Assembly: GCA_030620095.1 (NCBI GenBank)
Contig: JAUTXW010002472.1
Location: 312,001-376,000, forward strand
Direction: 5' to 3'
DNA length: 64,000 nt
DNA from: Kuschelorhynchus macadamiae
Taxonomy: Eukaryota; Arthropoda; Insecta; Coleoptera; Curculionidae
Each line of letters opens with the position of its first letter. Within the stretch, counting starts at the first letter, position 1. This document shows, piece after piece, positions 48,757 to 59,452 of this stretch. The notes beneath the pieces were generated by a model. The model was not told where the DNA came from. It saw nothing but the letters and a program-made list of their open reading frames with translations, and searched no databases. Made by a program: the position numbers and the translations under genes.

Positions 48757-50927
48757 ATGTGCGAGGAATGGAATATTCGTTTAGAGTAAGTACTGCATTT
48801 AGATTTTTTTCATATCTACTATTTATTAGTGTAGTATTAGAGTTAATTGTTAGAACTGCATCATAATTTTTCTTTAAATCAGTTTATTTTTTTTGTTATA
48901 TAACCAAATATATGGTTGTTACGATTCGGTAACACACGCTGTTTATGGGAGACAAAAATAATTAAAACATTTTTGCAATAAATTTTGCTTATTTGAAATA
49001 TTTTCGTAATATTTAGTCCACATGTTATTTTTAAGAGTTGCTTTTGGTAAATTATTTCCGAAAATTGGACTACGAGGGCGACGGGATAACGACTCAGTGT
49101 TTCATAGTCGATGAATTTCGTATCTTATCTATTGACCTATGAAAACCGTTCCTTTTTTACATGTAGCTGTTTTTTAGGAAGGGATTTACAGTAGAAGAGG
49201 CTACTCAGATGGCCTATGACAATAACCTAGCCGTAGATGCAATATATATTGAGCCGCCTGACTCCAACCTATTGACGGATGAGGATTCCGGGAACGAAGA
49301 TGATGGCGGATTTTTGGACAACCTTAGCGGACGTCAGTTGAGACAAAAAGCTGAAATAATTGTACATGGTAATGTGACTTTCAACCAACCCGAACCTGAC
49401 GAAGTAATACTGCGACCTGGGCTAGAAAAAATATCATGGATTCAAGGTGACCTTGAAGAGGTAATCAGACCTTTTCCTAAACCCGATTATAGCAGGTATG
49501 ATGAAATGACTAATCTAGAAATATTTGAGTCCTTTGTGGACAATGAAGTCATAGAACTGCTTGTAGCTCAATCTAGGAAATATGCTCTTTTTTGTAATCA
49601 ACCTGACCCAAAAATTTCGATTGATGAAATGAAATGTGCCATTAGTATTTTAATTATAACTGGCTATAATGAGTTGCCTGGTAGAGATTTTTATTGGGAT
49701 TCTCAGAAAGACATGAGAAATATTATGGTTAATGATTCCATGAGAAGAGATAGGTTTCGTCAAATATTAAAATATTTGCATTGCGCGGATAACACGAAGC
49801 CGGTTCACAATGACAAAATGTGGAAACTGCGGCCTCTCATGGACATGTTCAAGTCAAAATTCATCAAGAATTGGGTTCCAGAACAGCAATTAGACTATGA
49901 TGAATCTATGATAAATTATTTTGGAAAGCATTCATGTAAACAATTTATACGGGGGAAACCGATAAGATTTGGATATAAAATGTGGTGTCTGAACTCCGTG
50001 TCCGGTTATCTTGTTAATTTTGATATGTACCAAGGGAAAAATCCAAATGCTAACAATACCTATGAAAAAGATTTTGGAAAATGTGCAGCTCCTTTGATGT
50101 GTATGATAGATGAGTTCCCCACAAATTTGAAAAAGCTTCCCTTCAAATTTTATTTTGACAATCTATTTACTAATTTTAATCTGCTTTTTCATCTAAGACA
50201 GAGGGGATATGATGGTACAGGAACAATGCGCGAAAACAGAATTCCAAATTCATGTATTTTGCCCCAAAAGAATAACATACTCAGAACTCAAAAAAGAGGC
50301 GATATTATGTCTGTTCTTGATAAAGAAGATGGGATATTGGTGGTTAAATGGGTCGATAATAATGTAGTGACAGCAGCCTCGACATGTCATGGTGTCATGC
50401 CGATAACACAAGTGAAACGGTACTCCCAAGCATAAAAAAGAATTGTCCAGCTACCGCAGCCTAGCATAATTTCTGAATACAATCGTTGTATGGGGGGTAC
50501 AGATCTAATGGATCAGCAAATCTCTAGGTACAGAGTTTCAGTACGCCGAAAAAAGTGGTGGTCAATTTTTACTTGGTTATTAGATGTTGCCATAGTCAAT
50601 GCCTGGTGCATTAGTAAACAACGCAAACAAAAAGCGCCTCTAAGCCAGTTAGAGTTTAGACGGGAGATTACACAGGCTTATCTTGTCAGGTATGGTGTAG
50701 CTTCCAAAGGTGCCGGAAGACCTACAACTTCCAAGTCAAGTGTATCACTCAACAGGGTTTCTGATGACCTTAGATATGATAGAACTGACCACTTACTTAC
50801 TAATGTTCCGAAAAATAAGAGACGCCGATGTGCTGGGGAAGGCTGTACGTCTAGTGTCCGTACTATGTGCTTGAAATGTGATTTAGGATTATGCTTAGAA
50901 TGTAATGTTATTTTACACACAAAATAG
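48757..50927 (+). pseudogene. piggyBac transposase, one in-frame stop
   Basis: A short first exon (48757-48785, MCEEWNIRL) joins by GTAAGT/TTTTTAG to an exon at 49178-50927, in frame and keeping an EKGFTVEEATQM N-terminus. The DDE-type core shows QLDYDESMINYFGKHSCKQF with the first Asp, LPFKFYFDNLFTNF with the second, and CMGGTDLMDQQISRYR with the third. The C-terminus is a Cys-rich zinc-binding domain (CAGEGCTSSVRTMCLKC, CLECN). A TAA at 50433-50435 interrupts the frame between the second and third catalytic blocks; the frame is open on both sides of it. Without a functional third Asp the truncated product should be inactive. The first exon is inferred; the ORF from 49209 is directly open. 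Confidence 0.9.
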
Positions 50928-51023
50928 TTATTTTAAAAATTTTGTATCCTTGAAGCGGCTAGTGTTACGATTTGGTAACGGCATTTTTCTCAAAAACTAA
51001 GCATTTTTGAAAAAAAATTTTAA

Positions 51024-51575
51024 GACAAAATATGTGTTTCAATAAAAGTTATTGAATAATATTTGGTTTTTTTCAAAAAAATTAAATTTCGCCGTTGAAG
51101 GGTTAAATAAACTTTAAATGTTTTGTTTTTCCTGATAATTTTTTAAGCGACGTCAAAAGATACATAGTATAATAAAATACACAGGGTGTCGCAAGAGTAA
51201 GGTAAAAGAATTTCAAGTGATGATTACTTGGCCAATAATACAACAAAAACTTCCAAAAAACATTTGCAGGAATTTTTTCTTATTATTCACAAAGATGTCA
51301 AAAGACAAAATATGTGTTTCAATAAAAGTTATTGAATAATATTTGGTTTTTTTCAAAAAAATTAAATTTCGCCGTTGAAGGGTTAAATAAACTTTAAATG
51401 TTTTGTTTTTCCTGATAATTTTTTAAGCGACGTCAAAAGATACATAGTATAATAAAATACACAGGGTGTCGCAAGAGTAAGGTAAAAGAATTTCAAGTGA
51501 TGATTACTTGGCCAATAATACAACAAAAACTTCCAAAAAACATTTGCAGGAATTTTTTCTTATTATTCACAAAAT
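51024..51575. repeat. 280-bp tandem duplication including the piggyBac right end
   Basis: Units of about 272 identical bases start at 51024 and 51304 (period 280). Each contains the piggyBac right TIR and TTAA, then flanking host DNA with an ACAGGGTGTCGCAAGAG segment. The second unit therefore carries an orphan piggyBac end. The duplication is younger than the insertion, or an assembly artefact. Confidence 0.9.
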
Positions 51576-51652
51576 CACCATTGAAATATTTTACTGAATA
51601 CATTTAATCATGAAAAATTAACTTGTAGTTTAACATTTAATTTTTTTTTAAA

Positions 51653-51828
51653 CTAGTCAACCTTTCTATGTGGGCTAGAATCTATGTCGCCAGAATAGTC
51701 ATGACTACTGGGAACTATAACTTTACCCACCATAAGCTCTTCAGTTGGAAAATCCAAAATAACTGATATGTGGAAAGCCATATTTGCTGCAGCTATAACG
51801 TATTCACACAATGCAAACATACTAAAGG
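51653..51828 (-). CDS. PGAP2: PGAP2/FRAG1-family protein, last coding exon
   Basis: On the minus strand a TTTTAG acceptor at 51831-51829 opens an exon encoding FSMFALCEYVIAAANMAFHI, then SVILDFPTEELMVGK, and ending SSPHRKVD-stop. It matches in order the C-terminal end of PGAP2 (human FAILEYTVVLTNMAFHMT, then DFGNKELL): the last membrane helix and tail of a Golgi/ER multi-pass protein that acts in lipid remodelling of GPI anchors. Exon phase is two bases into a codon. The rest of the gene must lie at higher coordinates on this strand. I could not find it between 56184 and 58500, so it is probably beyond the window, which would place the non-LTR and gypsy elements in its intron. Confidence 0.75.
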
Positions 51829-51970
51829 CTAAAACAAAAAACCAAAATAATAGATTTAATATATTAAAAATATCATATTAACGATCAAATTAACCTTAGA
51901 ATTAATACATGTATTTAATCTTAAAAATTTTCACCAATTTACATGTAATGTAACACAAAAAATATAAAAG

Positions 51971-53038
51971 ATGGCGGTCGATAATGTGTCTAATTCAGAT
52001 AGTTCCGTGAAAAACTGTGCTAGTTGCAACCGAAATACTAAAACGGACATAGTTTGTGTAAAGTGTGATAATACTTATCATGCTGCATGTGTTGTGCGTA
52101 TAAAGAATGTTAGAATTGTGGGCTATAACCGTTTATTGTGTCCTAATTGTTTTCGTGATGATCACGTGGCTTTAACAGCTGAAGAAAAGTGCGATGCCCT
52201 TACGAATGAAAACTCGCATTTAACAACGTTGGTAACAGAATTGCTGGAGAAAAATGAGCTTTTGAGAGAGAAAATCGTATTTTTAGAAGAAAAATTGGAA
52301 AATTCTAAAAATAATGAGGTCAGTGAAATCTCATCTGTCAAAAATATTACTGCCTCTTCGGATCGCTATTTGGCAAATTATTCCGCGGAAGATAAGCGTG
52401 TCAAACGATCCAAATCTCATCAGCCCGAAGAAAATTAACGAACGTCAATGCCAAATGGTAGTAAAAAGGCAAGACAAGACCATGAAACTCATAAATGCGC
52501 AAGTGATCATAACCTAACAAAAGAAAACCAGATTGATCAAAATAAACATGTTTTTACACTTAGCCAAGTTGAAAACTCTATTAATCAAGTACTACCAGGG
52601 ATGAAGTTAAACCAACATACCAGTAATTTTCCGACTAACACACGAGATAATTATACTACATATAGAAATATGTCTATCATGGGTACAGCTGCTCACTCGA
52701 GTGCCGAACATGGAGATAATGGAGCGTTTGTAGGTATTCCTTCTAAACGATGGTTCTACGTCGGGAGAGTGTCTAAAGTTGTATCAGAAAAATGTGTTTG
52801 TGAATATATAAAAAACAAACTTGCAGTCACTGATGAAAACCTTGTATCTGTGAAGTTGTTGAAAAAGGGTGATCCTAGCAGTTCATTTAAAGTAGGCGTT
52901 GATCCAATTTACTTCGATCAAATGCTTGAAACTAGTTTTTGGCCCTCCTATGTAATGGTCAGAAGATTCAATTTTAGAAAAGTAAATTTTAAAAACACTA
53001 ATAAAAAATCTGAAAATTTTCAGAGTTCAATGATGTAA
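51971..53038 (+). pseudogene. Non-LTR ORF1: PHD-like zinc finger and coiled coil
   Basis: The first 155 codons hold a PHD-type Cys/His pattern (CASCNRNTKTDIVCVKCDNT, YHAACVV, then LCPNC; residues about 16-63). A heptad-rich coiled coil follows at about residues 70-115. A TAA at 52436-52438 is followed in the same frame by a further 199 codons ending MM-stop, with SKRWFYVGRVSKVV and SSSFKVGVDPIYFDQML near the C-terminus. The joined length (about 355) suits ORF1 proteins of this group, so the stop is probably a mutation. ORF1 proteins coat the element RNA. Confidence 0.8.
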
Positions 53039-53039
53039 C

Positions 53040-55874
53040 CCTCGGTGTTTATTATCAAAATGTAAGAAGCCTAATGAACAAATTTTCTGATTTGCGACAA
53101 ACTGTCTCAGTTGATGACTATGATGTGCTGATATTTACTGAAACTTGGCTCTCCGATTCAGTGAATAGTCAGGAGTTTGAATTATATGGTTACTGTATAT
53201 ACCGATGTGACTGTTCTTCAGGCAGCAGTGACTGCTCTCGTGGTGGAGGAGTAATGATAGCTGTTAAAAATCATTTAAAATCAAGCATACTACCTGTTAG
53301 TGATAACACACTGGAACAGGTATTTGTGTTAGTTACTGTTGGTTGTATTTCTATTATTTTTGGTTGTGTATATTTACCACCAAAGTCTCCCCTCTTTTGA
53401 AATATTAACAATACTGTGCAGGTGTTGACTTTATTCTGCAGAACCACAAATGTGATAATGCTATACTGACTGGAGACTTCAATTTGCCTGAAATTAGTTG
53501 GATGAACGAGGAAGATGGTACTAGAGCAGTGGGAAGATTAACACCACAGGCTGAATGTGTGTTAGATTATTTTGCATTCTTAAATTTTTACCAGTGTAAT
53601 CAAATATCAAATGCAAATTTAAACATACTAGATCTGGTGTTTAGCAGCAGTCCGAACTTGGCTGTTGAGTTGGTTGACGAGCCAATTTTGAAATGCGATC
53701 AGCACCATCCAATAATTAAATTTAATGTCCATCTTTCAAATAGAAATCAGTCTTTAAGTTTTGACTATTGCTATTATAATTTTAGATTTGCACCATTTAA
53801 TGATATTAACATGTATTTATCTAGTTTTGACTGGGCCAACATTCTGTCTGATAGTGATGTTGACCTTAGTGTATGTATATTTTACAATATTCTTTTGTTT
53901 GTAATTGATTTGTATGTTCCTAATTGTAGAGCGAAAACTTTTAAGTTTTCAAGTTGGATGTCGCCAGAGCTAAAAAACTTAATTACTCTTAAAAAAGCCT
54001 TTCATAAAAATTATAAAATTAGCGGTTCGATTGATGATTATGAAAAGTTTATAAATATAAGGCGCCAATGTAAAGAAATGTCACTGGTTACTCGTAATGA
54101 CTATATTAAAAACATGGAGGAGTCCATTCAGAGTGATTCGGGTGAATTTTGGAAGTTTATACGTAATAAAAAAAAACACTTGGAATTACCAAATTCAATG
54201 TTTTTTCAAGAGAAATACTCTAGTGATCCACAAGGGATAGCAAACTTGTTTGCTGCCTTTTTTGGTTCAGTTTACAATACAGAAAATGCCAACGGTCATA
54301 TGTCACAAAAAACAATACATACTGATTCCTCACTGAACTTGGGTTGCATAGAAATTTCTTTAATGGATGTTCTCAATTACATTGAGATGCTTAACCCAAA
54401 GCTTGGAATGGGCCCTGATAATATACCCTATACCTTTATCTACAACTGCAGGTTTGTTCTGGCACCTATTCTTTATAAGATATACTCTATGTCACTAAAG
54501 CGTGGATACTTTCCTGAGGCATGGAAATCTAGTTTTGTCACTTCAATTTTTAAAAGTGGTGACCCAGGCAATATAGAAAACTATCGAGCAATTTCTAAAA
54601 TATCTTTATTTAGTAAAATATTTGAGCAAATAGTTACAGATAAAATTTCATACAATTTAAATAAAACTTTGTGTTGTGAACAACATGGATTTTTGAGTGG
54701 CCGATCCACAGTGACAAACTTACTTGTATATACCGAGTACTTGTCGGAGGCTTTGGAGAGTAAGTGTCAGGTTGATGCAGTCTACACTGATTTCTCCAAG
54801 GCCTTTGACAAGGTGGATCATGTGATCTTGCTGGCTAAGCTTTCTGAACTTGGAATTTCTGGAACTCTTTTATCCTGGTTCCATAGCTATCTGACTAACC
54901 GAAAACAAATTGTTAAGATATTTAATTTTCAATCTATTTCTATCCTTGTTTCTTCTGGAGTTCCACAGGGGGGCCATCTATCCCCATTATTGTTTAATCT
55001 TTTTATTAATGATCTTTCTAAATGTATTACCAACTCAAATTTTCTTCTATATGCAGATGATTTCAAGCTCTACAAGTCTAATGCATGTTATGAGGATTGT
55101 ATTGGCATGCAACAGGATTTGAATCGTTTTGGAGAATGGTGTTTAGTTAACAAACTTACTTTAAACATAAAAAAATGTACTGTAATGCATTTTTATCGAA
55201 TTAAAGATCATATTATATTTGACTATTCAGTAAACTCTAATATTTTATGTGCTGCTGACTCTGTGAGAGATCTTGGGGTGACTTTCGACCAAAAAATGAG
55301 CTTTAATTTACATATTGAGAATGTTTGCAATAAAGGGTTGAAGCTACTTGGCTTTATCTCTCGATCACTAAAAGAATTCAATAATATATATTGTTTTAAA
55401 ACTTTATACTGTTCCATGGTTAGATCCATCTTAGAATATGCAAGTCCAATATGGAATCCTTTTTATGGCAAATATATTGGGATGCTTGAAAAAGTCCAAC
55501 ATAAATTTTTAAGGATAATAAATTATAAATTGAATATACCTATTGAACATTTAGATTATATTTTTTTAGAAAACATTTTAAATATTAGTTCTCTTGAACA
55601 GAGAAGATTTTTGTTTGATCTCAACATGCTATACAAGATTATGAATAATAAAATTGATTGTCCAGAACTCTTGGGGTGCATATATATTCAGGTCCCTCAA
55701 AGAAACACAAGACACTCGGAACTCTTCCATGTTAAATATCATAGAACAAACTATGGACAATCATCGCCCGTTACTAGGATGTCAAGGGCAATAAATACCT
55801 TAGATGCTGATATTTTCTATTTAACATTTTCTCAATTTAAAAAAGAAACATGTCGAGGTCTCACCACTCAGTGA
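53040..55874 (+). pseudogene. Non-LTR ORF2: endonuclease and reverse transcriptase
   Basis: Frame 1 (about 53040-53400) gives the endonuclease start: GVYYQNVRSLMNKFSDLR, FTETWLSD, RGGGVMIAVKN, IIFGCVYLPP. After a small indel at about 53400 a single frame of over 800 codons completes it: AILTGDFNLPEISW, LDLVF, DQHHPIIKF. The RT follows with MGPDNIPYTF, TDFSKAFDKVDHVILLAKL, SGVPQGGHLSPLLFNLFIND and the catalytic LLYADDFKLY at about 55048-55077. The thumb ends near QRRFLFDLNMLYKI and the ORF stops at 55874. All catalytic motifs survive; only the endonuclease frameshift disables it. ORF2 begins in a different frame overlapping the ORF1 stop. Confidence 0.88.
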
Positions 55875-56183
55875 TAATTAATTGGCTAATAAGTGTACTA
55901 TGATCAAATTGTGATTATATATAATTTTTGTATTTTAAATGTGATGTGAGCCGCCACTACAAAATTAAATATATATTTATATGTGTTGTTAGTATTAATT
56001 GTCGAATTTAACATAGCTTTAAAAAAAAAATAAAAATAACTTAGATTAATTAATTTAATGTTGCAAGCTAAATTTTCTATTTTGTGTACATTTTAACTAA
56101 TTTTATTAGAAGTAAGTCATTTGAAGTGTAAATTGTTAAATTGTAAATGGCATGTCCGTTAATTAAATAAATAAATAAATAAG

Positions 56184-57039
56184 TAATTAACTGATGTTTT
56201 GCCTACAAAACTAGATGTTGAACTATAGACACATAGCTTATACCTTACAGTATCTACCTCTGCATTCCAAAATTATTCTAATATTTTATACATATAATTA
56301 ATACATATCACTTTCAACAACCAGTATAAAAAACATAAACTGTATATGTTAAACAAAACAACATTTGTTGTACGAATTTATATAACTGCATAAATGTTTC
56401 TAGTTTTTGTCACAAAAGATCTATACAAGAAACAACAAATATAAACATCAAGTATGATATAACATTTGGGGATCAAAAGTAAAATAGTAGCAAAAATATT
56501 ACATTTAAGTTTTGAAAGAAAGCTCAAATATTTATACAGAAATAAGGAGAAATTACTAAAGATTTGTACCCACTTTGGTTGATGATAACTTACTCTTGGA
56601 TGTATGTTTTCATTTCTTTTTGTTTTTATTTAACACCTTTGATCTCTAATTCTTTTTGGTGAAGCTTTCAACAATTACTTCTTTATTACTTCCCTGTATG
56701 ACTGCAGAACACTAATTCAGCGTTTTGATGTTATGTAGTGAAGAAAAGAATTTCATTTGACATTTTCTAAATTATCATGAAATCTGAACTGACTTCAGCC
56801 ATGAAAACTTCTTTACTAAATTATCTGTTGGTTACATTTTTCCAATGACTTTAAATGAAATTGTTGCTGCGTAGGCAATAGGCACTGCTATATATATTAT
56901 TTTCCGCGATTAACCTACAATTTTTGACAGCACTCTATCTTAATAGCTTTAGAAGAGAAGGCCAATTGAAATCAATGCTTAGCAAGGCTAGAACAAGTAT
57001 TGTCAAATCATAGCGAACCTATGATTTGCTTGTTCCCTC
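56184..57039. other. Non-coding; contains a strong hairpin
   Basis: Probably intron or intergenic. At 56991-57035, GAACAAG, a 6-base bulge and CAAATCATAG pair with CTATGATTTG and CTTGTTC around a 5-base loop: a 17-pair stem. No gene recognised. Confidence 0.5.
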
Positions 57040-58120
57040 CTTAGCAATGCTGAGTATTTAGTACTGGTCTATATCACTCTTGGGTATCGGATCTGTAACC
57101 CCTTTCAGGAATTCCATCAGGACCGGACTTTTTTGAAACGTCCAGGTTCTTGATTTTGTGCCTAATTGATGAACTGATAAGATACTGGCGAATTCTACAG
57201 GAACGAGAATTGTTAAATCCATGTTATTATATGCTATCTCATTTAGATTGCTGAGTTTCTGATCTTGGTGCTTCATGAGACTCGGAAGGCTCGAATCCCT
57301 CTTTAGATTGTTAATGAATGATAAGAAATGTGTATGTTATTAGAAATCAGATGTTCAGTTTAAGTGACAAACAATAATTTTTTAAATCTTTTATGTAGTC
57401 TGTTTTTTTTTAGAAGTTTCAGGAGAGTGTTGTCGAACCATTTAGGGTATTTTTGATTCTTGTTTTCTTAGGCACATACAGATCAATACCCCTTGACGAG
57501 AGTCGATAGTGGATATTTTGGCAAGGTATCGGTCCACCCTGTTCGTTAATAGATTAATAGTTTGCTTTAAAGTACTGGTAAATTGTTATCTCGATCTTAG
57601 ACTTGCATGCAGCGGTATATGAGTCGGAAAAACATATCTGGATAGGCGGATGATAGGCATCTACATAAACAAGAGGGCTTGGTGTTACAGACATATCAGT
57701 GAACTGATTGGTGAAAATCAGATCGAGGATTTTACCCAATTTCCGACTGTGTTCACCTGTTCAAGTTCAAGAAAATACAGGGAATTATCACTTCGGATGC
57801 TCATGTAGGTAGTGTGCTAGGCACTAGCACGTTCTAAAATGACCAGTCAATAAGCAGCAGTCACCAAAAATTAGGAATTTTAATTCCTCAAACTTATTTA
57901 TAAAAGACACACAGGTATTCCAGAAAGACTGGTAACCTTAAACTTTAGAGTTTAGCTGAAAGTACACGCAACTTGTGATCATATAACCTGTAGCCTCCCG
58001 AACACACACCCATAAATCTTCATAATATAGGTGTTTGGAAGTATCAATTAACCAAGCTGGAAAAACGGCAGCCATAGTGTTTGTAATCTGTCACACCAAT
58101 TCCTAGTTGCATGTAGGATG
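57040..58120 (-). pseudogene. Non-LTR endonuclease to RT-start fragment
   Basis: Minus-strand blocks in decayed frames: EDLWVCVREATGYMITSCVY, SFINKFEELKFLIFGDC (a degenerate GDFN box), GKILDLIFTNQFTDM, KYPKWFDNTLLKLLKKNRLH and LDVSKKSGPDGIPE. These run in order from the middle of the endonuclease to the first RT block. Both ends of the element are missing and several frame breaks are present. Confidence 0.7.
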
Positions 58121-58499
58121 TTGTTACGCAGTTCAGTTAACTTAGTACGAAGTCTTCGAATGTATTGGTAGTACATAACTGTATAGTCTATATAATTCCT
58201 AGTCAGTGGTCACCAAAATTTTTAAATTGCATCTCGGGATATGGGCTCGGAAATGGAATAGTTTTCTGCACATTGATTAATTTTTGAGCAACACAGCAAG
58301 ACTTTTGACAGTGTTACTTTAAAGCAGATATACCTAAGTAGTTTTTCATTTTATGAAAGTTTTTACGTCAAAATACCAAAGCTTGTGAATAATTTGATAG
58401 GAACCAAGTACATGATTCAAAGATTAGTGCTATATTTAAACACTATTACAAGTAAATCACAAAATTTTACTACTAACAAACCATAATCAAACAAAAGGG
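58121..58499. other. Non-coding; nothing recognised
   Basis: AT-rich sequence between the non-LTR fragment and the probable gypsy LTR. Confidence 0.4.
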
Positions 58500-58880
58500 T
58501 GTATGTTGTACGTAAGATAGATAATACTTTGAATATATGATCTATCCAATATTAAATAGATTGCCCCAGAATGGATCCCAACTTTGTATTGTATGTGATG
58601 GAATCCAAGTTGCAAAAGTAGGCCATATCATTGAACTATAATTAAGGCAATAACTTATTGCAACAATGTCCAACACAGCTTTTCGATTGTTGTAAATATG
58701 GAGTAATAGTTTATAGAATCATCAAATTATTATTTATTTTATTAATTAGGTTAGTCTAAGTAGTTTTATACCATTGTAATTAGATTTAGAAAAGAGCAGA
58801 ATAAAGTGTTACACAGTAAGGAGTGCACGCTGATTATTTTCTTAAGCATGTAGTTCGAACCAAAACAAGAAGATATTACA
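58500..58880 (+). repeat. Probable 5' LTR
   Basis: Ends in CA at 58879-58880 directly before a TGG-initiated primer-binding site. Contains an AATAAA at about 58800, as expected for the R region. The left edge (a TG at 58500) is a guess because the 3' LTR is not in the window. Confidence 0.5.
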
Positions 58881-58898
58881 TGGCGATCCTGCAGCCTA
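58881..58898 (+). promoter_or_regulatory. tRNA primer-binding site
   Basis: TGGCGATCCTGCAGCC follows the LTR end without a gap. TGG complements the CCA end of a tRNA. Which tRNA is not determined. Confidence 0.6.
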
Positions 58899-58956
58899 TG
58901 TGCTTAAGTTAACAGTGCAAAAATATCGTTATGGTGCTTTAGAAGAAAAGAAAAAC

Positions 58957-59181
58957 ATGGGAAAAACACAGTCAAAAGAAGAAGTTATAATTGCCCAGGC
59001 AGGCAACAGTGGTGGTACGACTGCAGAGGGTAGCAACAGTAACTATTCTCTTTGGCAAGTTTGCGGAGTTGTAGCTATAATGATAGCAGTTACCTTAATT
59101 GTTTTATGGTGTTGCCGTCGCAGTAAAAAGGAATTGGAAAGAAAAATACGTCTAGAAATTAGAAGAAGCCAAGACTTATAA
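58957..59181 (+). CDS. Small myristoylation-signal membrane protein in the gypsy leader
   Basis: A 74-residue ORF between primer-binding site and gag. It starts MGKTQSKEEVIIAQAG, where Gly2 with Ser/Thr near position 6 is an N-myristoylation pattern. A Gly/Ser/Asn-rich stretch follows, then one hydrophobic helix (VCGVVAIMIAVTLIVLW, residues about 34-50), a CC pair (possible palmitoylation) and a basic tail (RRSKKELERKIRLEIRRSQ). An in-frame upstream ATG at 58900 exists, but the ATG at 58957 gives the lipidation signal. I recall similar small leader ORFs in other insect gypsy elements; their function is unknown to me. Membrane targeting is inferred. Confidence 0.6.
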   Translation: MGKTQSKEEVIIAQAGNSGGTTAEGSNSNYSLWQVCGVVAIMIAVTLIVLWCCRRSKKELERKIRLEIRRSQDL

Positions 59182-59452
59182 AGTCGAGAAAAAAAGAAGA
59201 CACTGGCCGAACCAATCCGGTGGTCAGCAACGAGGGCACGTGCTAGTGTGGCAAAAGGCCGCTAGTGCGCAACGTTGGGATTGATAAAGCCCCTAGTATT
59301 GGTGAATATGGACAGTATGGACTTATCTTAGGCGACTATGGACAATGAACATACTTAAGTATTAACATAATTAGTAAGTCATAGTTTTAGCACTATACAA
59401 TTTTATTGGATATTATTTATTGCCTTAAATTTATTGATAATTATTTTATTTA

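Larger units (their letters stand above)
48543..51102 (+). mobile_element. piggyBac transposon with TTAA flanks
   Basis: 2,560 bases bounded by TTAA (48539-48542 and 51103-51106). The 12-base perfect terminal inverted repeats read CCCTTCAACGGC. Inside lie one spliced transposase gene and three copies of a 16-base palindrome, GTTACGAxxxxGTAAC. The two outer palindromes are each preceded by CGGCTAGC or CGGCTAGT. TIRs, TTAA and gene content all agree with piggyBac. Only one in-frame stop mars it, so it is a fairly recent insertion. Confidence 0.92.
51950..56183 (+). mobile_element. Jockey/CR1-type non-LTR retrotransposon, nearly full length
   Basis: Contains ORF1 (51971-53038), ORF2 (about 53040-55874), a 3' UTR and a terminal (TAAA)n-type tail (AATTAAATAAATAAATAAAT at about 56161-56180). 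One stop in ORF1 and one frameshift in the endonuclease are the only breaks seen, so it is the youngest non-LTR copy here. The 5' boundary is approximate; no target-site duplication was identified. It lies just upstream (on the gene's strand) of the PGAP2 last exon. Confidence 0.8.

Noticed and set aside
50678..50920. Minus-strand 80-codon frame
   Set aside because: Shadow of the piggyBac transposase C-terminus on the opposite strand.
54910..55429. Short frames on both strands inside the non-LTR RT
   Set aside because: Shadows of the intact RT frame 53484-55874.
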